Source of the DNA: CAMDMI01 sp036759185
Lineage (GTDB): Bacteria > Bacteroidota > Bacteroidia > Cytophagales > Flexibacteraceae
Direction of reading: 5' to 3'
DNA length: 11,143 bases
NCBI GenBank assembly: GCA_036759185.1
Contig: DAIOVD010000141.1
Coordinates: forward strand, 1-11,143
The stretch's first letter is position 1. Every line of letters starts with the position of its first letter. Below are positions 1 through 8,176 of this stretch, one piece after another. A program made the position numbers and the translations under genes. The notes under the pieces are model-generated. The model had not been told where the DNA came from. It searched no databases and worked only from the letters and a program-made list of their open reading frames with translations.

Positions 1-299
1 GCGGCGTAGTATTCAACTCCCCACTCAAATTTTGTGGCGGTTAGCTTTTGCTGATTGATCCAATGGGAAGATTCCCCTTTGATCAACTGCAATGCCTTTG
101 CCACACTCATGTCTGCATTGAGCCAAAACAAACAATGCAGGTGCTCGGTGTACCCGTTGATCCGGTCAATTTTAATTCCTTTCTCCCGGGCATTCGACCG
201 GATGTGTTCGATCACCTTTTTTCTGATTTCGGGGGTTAACCACGGGTGCCGGTATTTGGTTGACCATACGGCATGCACCATTATTTTTACGTACGCCAT
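1..299 (-). CDS. IS200/RAYT-like HUH transposase, 3' part cut by window edge
   Basis: The 99 visible residues begin at an ATG (299-297) and continue past base 1, so the C-terminus is missing from the window, not from the gene. The sequence reads as a Y1-transposase (Y1_Tnp) fold. It has an N-terminal strand with H9-A-V-W, a basic helix, and then the HUH-type metal-binding pair H53-L-H55 in the context EHLHCLFWL. These are followed by a helix like the family's 'MS..K.L..IK..SS.W' stretch. The single catalytic tyrosine of this family lies further C-terminal and cannot be seen, so activity cannot be judged. Family members cut and rejoin single-stranded DNA at hairpin ends. No tnpB is visible. 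The adjacent palindromic repeat array suggests a REP-associated (RAYT-like) member rather than a classical IS200 copy, but this is inference. The start is supported by a promoter-like TATATTTG a few bases upstream. No Shine-Dalgarno is seen. Confidence 0.85.
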   Translation of the reverse strand, partial: MAYVKIMVHAVWSTKYRHPWLTPEIRKKVIEHIRSNAREKGIKIDRINGYTEHLHCLFWLNADMSVAKALQLIKGESSHWINQQKLTATKFEWGVEYYA

Positions 300-303
300 A
301 GGC

Positions 304-311
304 CAAATATA
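304..311 (-). promoter_or_regulatory. possible -7 promoter element of the transposase gene
   Basis: On the minus strand this reads TATATTTG, an exact match to the Bacteroidota -7 consensus TAnnTTTG. It ends only 4 nt before the transposase ATG, which would make the transcript almost leaderless. No TTG is present at the expected -33 distance (about 331-333), so the match may be chance. Confidence 0.25.
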
Positions 312-331
312 TGGGATTTAACCGGAATCCC

Positions 332-367
332 CCGAATGGGTTGGTTTATATGGCTTTAGCCATTCGG
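332..367. repeat. nested, mutually exclusive inverted repeats next to the transposase start
   Basis: Two perfect inverted repeats share bases. CCGAATGG (332-339) pairs with CCATTCGG (360-367). ATGGCT (350-355) pairs with AGCCAT (358-363) around a 2-nt loop. Only one can form at a time because both use bases 360-363. The block lies between the transposase gene and the REP-like array, on the 5' side of the transposase. In IS200/IS605 elements this is where the subterminal left-end hairpin sits, so it is a candidate transposon end. That role is inferred; the base pairing is read directly. Confidence 0.5.
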
Positions 368-393
368 ATGATGGCTGATGTGATGGGACATTG

Positions 394-517
394 TCTGCCC
401 TACCCGGTCGGCCGGAGTCATCCCCGGACTGAAGTCCGGGGTTAGGGTAGTGCAGAGACTCTCCATCGAATTCACGCATTTGGTTCACCAGCTCCATGCC
501 TTTAGGCTGGGGCTGGT
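394..517. repeat. REP-like composite repeat, copy 1 of 3
   Basis: This 124-bp core contains two palindromes. Palindrome A is CCCCGGACTGAAGTCCGGGG (422-441), with perfect 9-bp arms and a GA loop. Palindrome B (487-517) has arms ACCAGCTCC/GGGGCTGGT plus an inner GCCT/AGGC stem and one bulged base. A GGAG tetranucleotide (414-417) lies 4 nt before palindrome A. REP elements recognised by RAYTs carry a GTAG or GGAG at a similar place. The stem change at 493 (C to T) leaves a T-G pair on the plus strand. Copy 1 differs from copy 2 at about 11 of 124 positions by hand count. Confidence 0.9.
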
Positions 518-535
518 AGGGATGTCCGGGCTACG

Positions 536-659
536 TCTGCCGTACCCGGTCTAGCCGAGTCATCCCCGGACTGAAGTCCGGGGTTAGGGGAGTGCGGAGG
601 CATTCCATCGAATTCACGCATTTGGTTCACCAGCCCCATGCCTTTAGGCTGGGGCTGGT
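536..659. repeat. REP-like composite repeat, copy 2 of 3
   Basis: The second 124-bp core starts 142 bp after the first, behind an 18-nt linker (518-535). Palindrome A (564-583) is perfect. Palindrome B (629-659) has a perfect outer arm pair ACCAGCCCC/GGGGCTGGT, which extends by one further C-G pair (628/660). The tetranucleotide before palindrome A is CGAG instead of GGAG, in a 9-bp patch where this copy differs from the other two. Such a patch suggests divergence or conversion from another family member. Confidence 0.9.
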
Positions 660-676
660 GAGGATTTCGGCCATCG

Positions 677-800
677 CCTGCCATACCCGGTCGGCCGGAG
701 TCATCTCCGGACTGAAGTCCGGGGTTAGGGTAGTACGGAGGCACTCCATCGATTTCACGCAATTGGTTCACCAGCCCCACGCCTTCAGGCTGGGGCTGGC
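677..800. repeat. REP-like composite repeat, copy 3 of 3
   Basis: The third 124-bp core starts 141 bp after the second. Palindrome A (705-724) has one arm change (C to T at 706) that leaves a T-G pair on the plus strand. Palindrome B (771-799) differs from copy 2 only in its bulge and loop inside the stem region. GGAG (697-700) again precedes palindrome A by 4 nt. The linker-like sequence continues to about 817, three bases from the end of the glycosyltransferase stop codon at 820. The array therefore also forms the immediate 3' region of that operon, where such hairpins could end transcription or protect the mRNA 3' end (inference). Confidence 0.9.
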
Positions 801-819
801 GGGATGGACGAGGTCACGA

Positions 820-1554
820 TCACACCTTCGAATACTTCAGCCACACCTCATACGCGGTGAGGCGGGCGATTTGCCAGCCAGCTTTTCCATCGAGGAAGCC
901 TTTCCGGAGGATGTAATCCCGGAACCAGCGGGCGGCAGGGCTCACATATTTTTTCCAGCTCCCGGGCTTTTTACCCGACCTCCTGATTTCCATTGCCCCT
1001 TTTTCGGCGTACTTCTCCACTTTGCGGTAATGCTCTTCCACTGTGGCATAGGAATAATGGAGAATGTTGCCCGGCAGATCCTGCGGAATGGTTCCTGGCT
1101 GCAATACCAGCTGCTCGTGCACTTCCGACAGGTTCCAGTGTCCCACTCCTTTCTTCCAGAACCGCACCTTTTTATCGGTACTCCAGCCACCATGACGGAT
1201 CCATTGCCCGCAATAATTGCTGAGACGGTTGAGTCGGTAGGCCGGGACGGGTTTGTTCGAGACTTTAATCTTCTGTATTTCGCTCCGCAGTTCCTCATCC
1301 AACCGCTCGTCAGCATCCAGCGATAGGATGTAGTCGCCGGTGGCCAGTTCATTGGCGGTGTTTTTTGAGGCGCCGTATCCGGCAAAGGCTTTCTGAACCA
1401 CTTTTGCGCCCAGACTTTCGGCAATCGAAACGGTCTGGTCGTCGGAAAAGGAATCCAGCACAATCACTTCATCGGCACAGCCTTCCACCGAACGGAGGCA
1501 GTCGGCAATCCGTTTTTCTTCGTTTCGGGTGATGATGACGACCGAGATTTTCAT
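820..1554 (-). CDS. family 2 glycosyltransferase, WaaE/KdtX-like
   Basis: This 244-residue protein has a complete GT-A fold of glycosyltransferase family 2. It begins with the nucleotide-binding strand ISVVIITRNEE (3-13), followed by an IVLDSFSDD acidic turn (31-39). The metal-binding DxD is D80-A-D82 within LSLDADERL. A later stretch with RHGGW, VRFW and VHEQL is typical of the lipopolysaccharide-core beta-glycosyltransferases called WaaE or KdtX. It would move a sugar from a nucleotide donor to a lipid-linked or LPS-core acceptor at the cytoplasmic face of the inner membrane. Donor and acceptor cannot be told from sequence. The ATG at 1554 opens directly into the fold, and no Shine-Dalgarno is visible. 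It lies 9 nt downstream of another glycosyltransferase and is probably co-transcribed with it. The KdtX-like assignment is by motif recognition only. Confidence 0.9.
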   Translation of the reverse strand: MKISVVIITRNEEKRIADCLRSVEGCADEVIVLDSFSDDQTVSIAESLGAKVVQKAFAGYGASKNTANELATGDYILSLDADERLDEELRSEIQKIKVSNKPVPAYRLNRLSNYCGQWIRHGGWSTDKKVRFWKKGVGHWNLSEVHEQLVLQPGTIPQDLPGNILHYSYATVEEHYRKVEKYAEKGAMEIRRSGKKPGSWKKYVSPAARWFRDYILRKGFLDGKAGWQIARLTAYEVWLKYSKV

Positions 1555-1563
1555 GCGATGGTA

Positions 1564-2466
1564 TCAGCGGATCCGGATCCAGAGGGCTTTGATCCGGGCA
1601 ATCAAATGTGGTAACATTCCGGGTGCGGTCAGAATTTTTTCTTTGCGGTATAACCGTCCGATCTGAAGGTATTCTTTGTAAAAAAAGGAACTCGGAATTC
1701 CCCATTTTTCTGCAAACTGCTTCCGGCCGTTGTTCTTTTTCACCCGAGCGGTTGACCGGGACATAAAATGATACACCAGTGAACTGCCCACACCCCGGAA
1801 TTCCCGAACACCGGCCTGCCAGAGTTTCATGGAAAAATCAGGATCGGAATACATGCCGGGACTGAATTCTTCGCTGTATCCGCCCACATCGTCAAACAAC
1901 TCCTTTGGAACGAGAGACGGTGGCCAGGATGCCCCAAACCAGTCCTTCCGTTTCATTTTGGCGGCAAACGTATCAAGTTCACTTCGCATAAAAGTGGTGG
2001 TATCTCGTCCAAAATCATGGGGAGAGGCCACACATTCGGATTTGGAATGGGAAGGCTCGATCATGGTTCCCGACAGGTACCAGAGCCGGTGCGAGAAAGA
2101 TGCCGCCACCTTCCACAATGCGGCATCCCATCCTTTGCACACGTACATATCGTCGTTGATGTACAGCAGATTTTCGGTTCGGGCGAGGGTGGCCATGGCA
2201 TTCACCGAATAGCAGACTCCCGCGTTGGACTCTGAATACGTGTAGTCCAGCCCTTCCTTTTTTACCCATTCCAGCGAACCATCTGTACCTTCGTTCACAT
2301 GCACAATGATCTGATGAGGGTATTTCGAATTTTCCCGGATTGATTGCACACAAAAACTCAACATATCCAGATTGTTCCAGCTGGGGATCAGAATGGAAAA
2401 CAACGATTCAGGGACAAACCGGCCGGACGGAAAACTCAAAATCTCAGGTTTGGGAAAGGCCGGCAT
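1564..2466 (-). CDS. family 2 glycosyltransferase
   Basis: This protein has about 300 residues and a GT-A fold. The first strand is FSILIPSWNN (23-32). An acidic metal-binding motif follows in LLYINDDMYV (N104-D105-D106). A GGYSEEF...SDPDFSMKLW stretch corresponds to the family's acceptor-side 'ED..l..rl' helix, and VYHFMSRST supplies the late histidine. It has no membrane segment or signal peptide and is expected to act in the cytoplasm on nucleotide-sugar donors. The start is uncertain. ATG at 2466 is used here, while a TTG two codons upstream (2472) is also open, and neither has a Shine-Dalgarno. About 22 residues precede the fold. It is the first gene of a two-gene unit with the WaaE-like transferase 9 nt downstream. 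Substrate unknown; a role in surface polysaccharide or LPS decoration is inferred from its neighbour. Confidence 0.88.
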   Translation of the reverse strand: MPAFPKPEILSFPSGRFVPESLFSILIPSWNNLDMLSFCVQSIRENSKYPHQIIVHVNEGTDGSLEWVKKEGLDYTYSESNAGVCYSVNAMATLARTENLLYINDDMYVCKGWDAALWKVAASFSHRLWYLSGTMIEPSHSKSECVASPHDFGRDTTTFMRSELDTFAAKMKRKDWFGASWPPSLVPKELFDDVGGYSEEFSPGMYSDPDFSMKLWQAGVREFRGVGSSLVYHFMSRSTARVKKNNGRKQFAEKWGIPSSFFYKEYLQIGRLYRKEKILTAPGMLPHLIARIKALWIRIR

Positions 2467-2526
2467 GCGCAAAAACGGAGGTAGTCTGGTTGATAATCTG
2501 GTGAACGATACGGCAATAATAATCGA

Positions 2527-2592
2527 ATGGCCGGTTTCCTATAAATAAAATCCAACCTGTATTCCAAAACTCCGGCGAACGTAACCGGCCAT
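2527..2592. repeat. perfect 10-bp inverted repeat around 46 nt
   Basis: ATGGCCGGTT (2527-2536) is the exact reverse complement of AACCGGCCAT (2583-2592). The 46-nt interval is AT-rich and lies 60-115 bp upstream of the glycosyltransferase start, where a promoter is expected. On the minus strand the interval contains a loose sigma70-like pair, TTGGAA and TATAGG, 18 bp apart. It may be a chance repeat, a cruciform-forming regulatory site, or a small invertible segment. The repeat itself is certain; its function is not. Confidence 0.55.
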
Positions 2593-2884
2593 CAGTTCAG
2601 ATTCAAATCAGAAAACTGCGTGGATTTCGGTCTGATTTTTAGCCGGGGAGTGATTTTGGTTTCGTGTAAGAAATGACAGCACCCCGAACCGTTTTCTCTG
2701 ATTTCCTGAGAATTCCGCCTTGAAAATAATCCTCGTTCCATCTTCCCGTACGACGTTCTGAATTCAGTCCTGCAACCGGAATGGGGGAATCTCACTGCTC
2801 CGGATACTGTATCTATTTATGTTCTTTTCTGTTTTTCCAGTGGAAGAATTCGATGTGATAACCAATACCGGAATGGCGGTTTTC

Positions 2885-2919
2885 TGCAAAAAACATGAAT
2901 CTCTGTTGTGTTTTTTACA
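2885..2919. repeat. A-tract inverted repeat
   Basis: TGCAAAAAACAT (2885-2896) faces GTGTTTTTTACA (2908-2919), 12-bp arms with two mismatches around an 11-nt loop. It lies about 170 bp upstream of the protease start. It is too AT-rich for a typical terminator and could be a binding site or chance. No downstream T run follows it on the plus strand. Confidence 0.35.
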
Positions 2920-3091
2920 AAGGATGGTTTTACAGACGCCTGCATCCGGGAGATTCAAAGAAGGAATTCACCTTTGCATTGTCCGGTACGAGTGCACCCA
3001 TGAGTCGATCTCCTCAAAGCTCCTGCTTTAAGCGATTCGCATCATAGGAAATCCCCTCCGGTTTTTCTAACCCCTGTTTAGTACATATTTT

Positions 3092-6000
3092 ATGAACCGC
3101 TTACTCAATCATCTGAGTATGGTTCTGGTGAGTTTCTTTCTGATCACAGGATTGGGAAGAGATGCCGCTTCTCAAAGCCTCCTTCAATTGAACGGACATT
3201 CAGTTCAGTTGAAATCGCTGAGCGTGGCAGGCAAAAACACAGTCACCTCTGCAGCATCCGGATTCCAGGGAAGGATTTTTCGGATACTTCAGAAACCAGA
3301 ACCGATCGATGGCCAGTTTATGGAAACACTCCGCACCAACGGATTGTCGGTATCCCAACCTTTGGGAAATGGACTGTACCTGGTGTCGATGCCAACTTCT
3401 CTTCCGGTTGCGAATCTTTCTGCAATGGGATTCCGTCAGTTTTCGGAACTGGAACCTTCCATGAAGATTCACCCAAACCTCAAACAGCAAATTTCGAATA
3501 AAGCCGGAAACGCCATCACAGGGGTGCAGGTTCTGGCCTGCCATGGACTCAAAGCCGAAATCATCCAGGCCAACTGGAATTCTTCCTGGGGAACGCTCAA
3601 AGAAGTGTGGTCGGGACAAGTCTCCAAATTTATCATCGACTGCAATGCCGCACAGCTTGAGCAACTGGCTCTGGCAGGTTGGACATTTCAGATTGAGGCG
3701 GAAGATTCGCCCATCGTTCCATTTAACCAGGAAACGGCAGCCAACGGAAAAGTCAATACACTGCAGCAAGCCGGATTTGGCTGGGCTACCGCTCTGTCCG
3801 GTAAAAATGTAACGGTCGCCGTTGGGGATGGCGGAATGGTGGAATTGCATGCCGATCTGTTCAGCCACCAGCAAAACCTCACCAGCGCCAAAATTCCATC
3901 TTTCGCTGATCATCAGGACCATGTAACCGGAACCATTGCCGGAGCCGGATTGCTTCAGGCCGACAAAAAAGGGATGGCTCCTCAGGCCCGCATTTTCAAT
4001 GTTCAGACATCATCCGCCATTTCAAACGGTGCTTCGTTGAGGGAAAATCTGGAGGTTACACTTACCAATAATTCCTACGGACTCAACCTCGTTTGCTCCC
4101 GGGCCGGAAACTACAACGGTACGTCTGCTTTTATTGATGACCAGATCAATTCCTATCCGGACCTTCTTCATATGATAGCTGCCGGGAATCAGGGAGCCTA
4201 CACCTGTGGTTCTTACCCGGTTGGTTTTCAAAATATGGCCGAAGGATATCCGGCGGCAAAAAATGCCCTGACGGTTGGCGCAGTGGAAAAGGATGATGCT
4301 TTTGCCTGGTTCAGCTCCAAAGGTCCTGCAAAAGACGGACGGCTGAAACCCGAAATCGTGGTCAACGGCAACGAGGTGGAATCCACAGTTCCTTTCGATG
4401 CATACGGATCCAAAGGCGGCACGTCCATGGCCACACCTGCTGTCACCGGAACCATGGCCTTACTGACGGAACGTTACAAGCAAATCTTTGCCAACCAGAA
4501 TCCGGAATCGGCTTTTCTAAAAGCCCTTGTCTGCAACACCGCCGACGATCTGGGTTTGCCCAATGCCGATTTCACGTATGGTTTCGGAAGAATCAATGGC
4601 CGGAAAGCCAGAAGAGCGTTGGAAAATCAACAGTTTCAATCGGGTACAATTGGTTCGAACGGATTACAGCCCATTTCATTGTCGGTTCCGGCTGGTTGTA
4701 AAGAGGTGAAGATTATGCTTTGCTGGACGGATCCCTCGGCACCGGCCAACACTTTAAAAGCATTGATGAACGACCTCAATCTGGTGGTTCAGAATCAGGC
4801 AGGATTCAGTTTTCAGCCCTGGGTGCCCGATCCATCGGAAACCGGAGTGCTGCTGGCTGCCATCCGCAAAACCGATACGCTCAATAATATGGAACAGGTC
4901 ACCCTTCCTGTTGTTCCCGGAGAAAACCTGATTCTGAAAGTATCGGCAGGAAACCTCGTATCGGTAAACCAGAAATACTGGATTGTGTACGATTGGGTTC
5001 GTCCGGAACTGGTTTTAACAGCACCGGTTCAACGACAGATTCTGAAATCCGGTGCCGCTTATGGTTTTTACTGGGATGTAAACGGACAGAACCTGAGCAG
5101 TCTGGTTCTGGAANNNNNNNNNNNNNNNNNNNNNNNNNNNNNNNNNNNNNNNNNNNNNNNNNNNNNNNNNNNNNNNNNNNNNNNNNNNNNNNNNNNNNNN
5201 NNNNNNNNNNNNNGTTCATTGTAAACCAACTCGAAAACGGAACCCGCTATGGATTCTCCGTAGTACCGCATTTCGGAAACGAATCAGGCCTCGCAAGCGA
5301 TGGAATGTTTGCCACATCTGTGAGTGGAAGTTGTCCCTGGACATCCGATCTGGGCATATCGGCATTGATTTCACCGCTTTCAGGACGGCTCCATACCAGT
5401 TCGGCACCTTCGGGCACCGTCCGTCTGGAAGTCCGCAATTTTGGCAACACGAATGCCAGCAATGTGGCATCGACACTCTTTTTCCGGAAGCCCGATGGTA
5501 CTGTTTCATCACAGACTTTGTCGCTTTCGGTAATTGCCGGACAGAGTCAGGCCATCACCCTTCCGCAAACCTTGAATCTGCTTTCTCCCGGACAGTATCC
5601 GGTGGAATTCTGGCTGGTATCAACGGGTGATGTGAACTCAGGAAATGACAGCCTTTCAACCAGCATTTCCGTCTTACCGAATCCGGTTCTGAGCCTGCCC
5701 TGGCAGAATTCCTTTGAAACCAGTCCTGATTTTTCTGTGACTTCCACCTCATTGGGACTTCCTGGAAATGCGTCATTTGATTTTAACTCTACAAATGGGG
5801 CACGGATTTCATCTGTCCTGAAACAACCACAGGAAATTCTGGGAACACATTCTTTGATTCTGGACAAAGAGAGAATCGACGGCACTACGGGCAACAGTGA
5901 TCTCATCCTTACACTCAACTTATCAGACTATCAACATCCTTCTCAGCTCATTCTCGATTTTGACTGGCTTCCGTTGGGTGGAATTTCGCCAGATAACAGC

Positions 6001-8163
6001 CTTTGGATGCGGCCTGATGATCAGGAAGAATGGGTGGAAGTCCGCCGGTTTTCCGATCTCACCTATACCATTGGTACCGTCAGTTCTATTCGGGGCATCA
6101 ATCTTTTGTCCTTTCTTGAAACGGAAGCCCTCACTTCTTCTTTCCAGCTTAAATTTACCGGAGCCGCTGTCCGCAGCCAGGATCTGACTCCAGGCGGTGG
6201 GTATGCCATCGACAATCTGGTTTTGTCGATGCCGGGCAACGATGTGGTCGTTCTGGCTCTGACGGGTCCGGTCGAAAATTGTTATGCCAATTCCGATGTA
6301 CGCAAAGTAAAAATCCGCGTGGCCAATACAGGTCAGCATCCGGCCGAACACGTTCAGGTGGGCTACAAACTGGTGGGTCAGAATCCGGTCAGCGGACAGA
6401 TTGATTTGATTGGAATTGGCGACACAGTGGAATATGAATTTGAGCAGGCCTTGCCTTCAGATCTGTATGGGTTGCTGAAATTCAAACTTTGGGCCTTCGG
6501 AAATGATGACAGTTATCCGACAAACGATACTCTCCGGAATGAATCCGTCTTTTTGTACCCGGTTGTTTCCGGAAAGTCGTATTACGAGAGTTTTGAGGCC
6601 AATTCTGGTTTCTGGAAAGGATACGGTCAGAACAGCAGTTGGGAATGGGGTGTTCCGTCCAAGAATTTGTCGGTGGTTGATACAGCTGCGAATGGTATCA
6701 AAATCTGGACAACCAACCTGAAAGGCAATTACAACAACAACGAGCTTTCGTTCCTTCAATCGCCTTGTCTCAATCTGGCAGAAATGGGAGGTGATGTTCA
6801 ATTCAGTTTCAATTCAGTGTACAACATGGAAAGCGAGTACGATCACATGTGGCTGGAAATGTCGGAAGACGGAATTGAATGGTGGAAAACGGGCAGTACA
6901 AACAGCGGAACCAACTGGTACAACCATGGTATGCCCAGCTGGAATGGATTGCGCAGTCATTGGGAAGTAGCCAGCCACCGAATAGCGGCTGAGTCTGTTG
7001 CAAATAAAGCCCGGGTGCGATTCCGGTTTGCCTTCAGTTCTGATCCAAGCCAGACAAAAGAAGGTTTTGGAATTGATGATGTCCATCTCGAACCGGCATT
7101 TGAAATTGTAAGCGATTCCAGTTTTTCGCAGGAAACGGCCATTGAGGAAGAAACCTGGGTGAGTTTTGGAAAACTGCCTGATAAGGTAGCTTCCATTGAA
7201 AACTCCGCAGAACTGGGCAATATTTCCATGGAAATGAAAATCAACAAAGGGGCCGTCCGTATGCTTAATGGCAAACCTTATCTCGACCGCAACTACCTCA
7301 TTGTCCCTGAAAATCAGCCATCGGTTCCGGTAAAAGTGCGTTTGTTCGTCACCGATGCGGAAGTGAAAAAATTGCAGACCATCGATCCAGGATTGGAATC
7401 GTTTCAGCAACTGGGCATCTTTAAATACGACGGTGCCAATCAGGACCTTGACATCGACAACAACGAATACAATGCCGCTTCCTCATCGGTTTTCATTCCG
7501 GCGGGTGAAGTTTTAAAAGTGCCAACGGCGGACGGTTATTTCCTGGAGTTTCAGGTGGATGGATTTTCGGAGTTTTACGTAAGCACCCGGTCATTGGCCG
7601 GGCCCGAAACACCGCTTCCGGTTGAACTCATTTCGTTTACAGCCCGCAACCAGAGTGTAAAAGGGGAGGTGCTGCTGGAGTGGAAAACCGCTTCGGAGAT
7701 CAACCTCAACCGTTTCGAACTGGCTTCTTCCTGCGATGGGAAAACCTTTGATGTGATCCGTGCCGTTTCGCCACAAGGCTCTGTGAGCCAGGGACAAACC
7801 TACAGAGTTGTTCATTCTCCGGCGTCCTGCAATGCCGAAAGTATTGTCTACAAGCTTCAGGCATTTGACAATGGGCAGGTGGCACCAACCAAAGAACTTC
7901 GGGCCATCGTGAAAAACGACAGAGCCGGTGAAAATCCGGTTCGCATTACCAACCCGGTGGTCAACCATCAACTCGACATTACAGGTCTGAGCGGAGATCC
8001 GACCCAAATCCAGCTACTGGATGCGACAGGGCGGATTTGCTTCCAGACCGAAACCAGCCAGACTGGTTTCACACAAAATATTTCAATGATACCGTCCGGT
8101 GTGTATTCTGTTCAGATTCTCTCCGCAGATCACCCTCAGACGTTCAGGATTTTGATTCGTTAG
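3092..8163 (+). CDS. secreted subtilisin-like (S8) protease with T9SS sorting domain, interrupted by an assembly gap
   Basis: At least 1,656 residues are readable: 674 before the gap and 982 after it. A signal peptide (positively charged start, hydrophobic 8-22, likely cleavage after A25-A26-S27) and a prodomain-like region lead to a subtilase domain at about 225-520. The catalytic residues are D246 (VGDGG), H274 (HQDHVTGT), oxyanion N366 (AAGNQG) and S445 (GGTSMATP). A KP-43-like beta-barrel follows (CWTDP, MNDLNL), then an Ig/Fn3-like module cut by the gap. After the gap come CARDB-like modules (about 5340-5690 and 6240-6570) and two MAM/jelly-roll-like modules (5700-6230 ending in YAIDNL; 6590-7100 ending in FGIDDV). 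A linker with the characteristic LPVELISFTA (from about 7615) precedes a T9SS type A sorting tail (about 7930-8160; GVYSVQILS). It should cross the outer membrane through T9SS and stay surface-bound or be released, cleaving extracellular protein. The two halves lie in different frames only because the gap length is arbitrary. No Shine-Dalgarno is seen at the ATG. Confidence 0.9.
5114..5213. other. assembly gap (100 N)
   Basis: Exactly 100 undetermined bases lie inside the S8 protease gene. A run of exactly 100 is the usual placeholder for a scaffold gap of unknown size. The flanks encode an Ig/Fn3-like module on the left and the end of such a module on the right (ENGTRYGFSVVPHF), consistent with one gene across it. 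The true missing length must restore the frame: upstream coding is in frame with base 3092, downstream coding with base 5215. Confidence 0.98.
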
Positions 8164-8176
8164 TTTTCATTTTAAG

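Larger units (their letters stand above)
2467..3091. other. intergenic region between divergent genes, no convincing gene
   Basis: This 625-bp stretch separates the minus-strand glycosyltransferases from the plus-strand protease, so promoters for both should lie here. Open frames of 60-70 codons on both strands have low-complexity or implausible products and were not called. Visible structure is limited to inverted repeats. One is the perfect 10-bp pair at 2527-2592, listed separately. Another is AAATCAGA/TCTGATTT (2605-2612/2631-2638). A third is near-perfect and built on A6/T6 tracts (2885-2896/2908-2919). No consensus TAnnTTTG element was found for either gene. The bases before the protease start (3062-3091) are T-rich but fit no consensus well. 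Confidence 0.6.

Noticed and set aside
502..780. 92-codon open frame on the minus strand with an internally repeated product
   Set aside because: It is read through the REP-like array. The repetition in the protein only mirrors the DNA repeats, and the palindromes, not codons, are what is conserved.
394..800. CRISPR-like appearance of regularly spaced palindromic repeats
   Set aside because: Units are 141-142 bp with conserved rather than unique intervening sequence, and no cas genes are nearby.
592..1326. 244-codon plus-strand open frame
   Set aside because: It runs antisense across the WaaE-like glycosyltransferase and partly through the repeats; the minus-strand frame has clear family motifs and this one has none.
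2592..3031. Three open frames of 64-70 codons in the intergenic region (2592-2795 minus, 2764-2958 minus, 2819-3031 plus)
   Set aside because: They overlap one another on opposite strands, show no recognisable motif or domain, and have no supporting start signals.
5923..7410. Long minus-strand open frames opposite the protease tail (5923-6351, 6814-7410)
   Set aside because: They are antisense shadows of a coding region with consistent domain content on the plus strand.
3092..8163. Frameshifted pseudogene interpretation of the protease
   Set aside because: The only frame change coincides exactly with the 100-N placeholder; both flanks are intact and the missing length is unknown.
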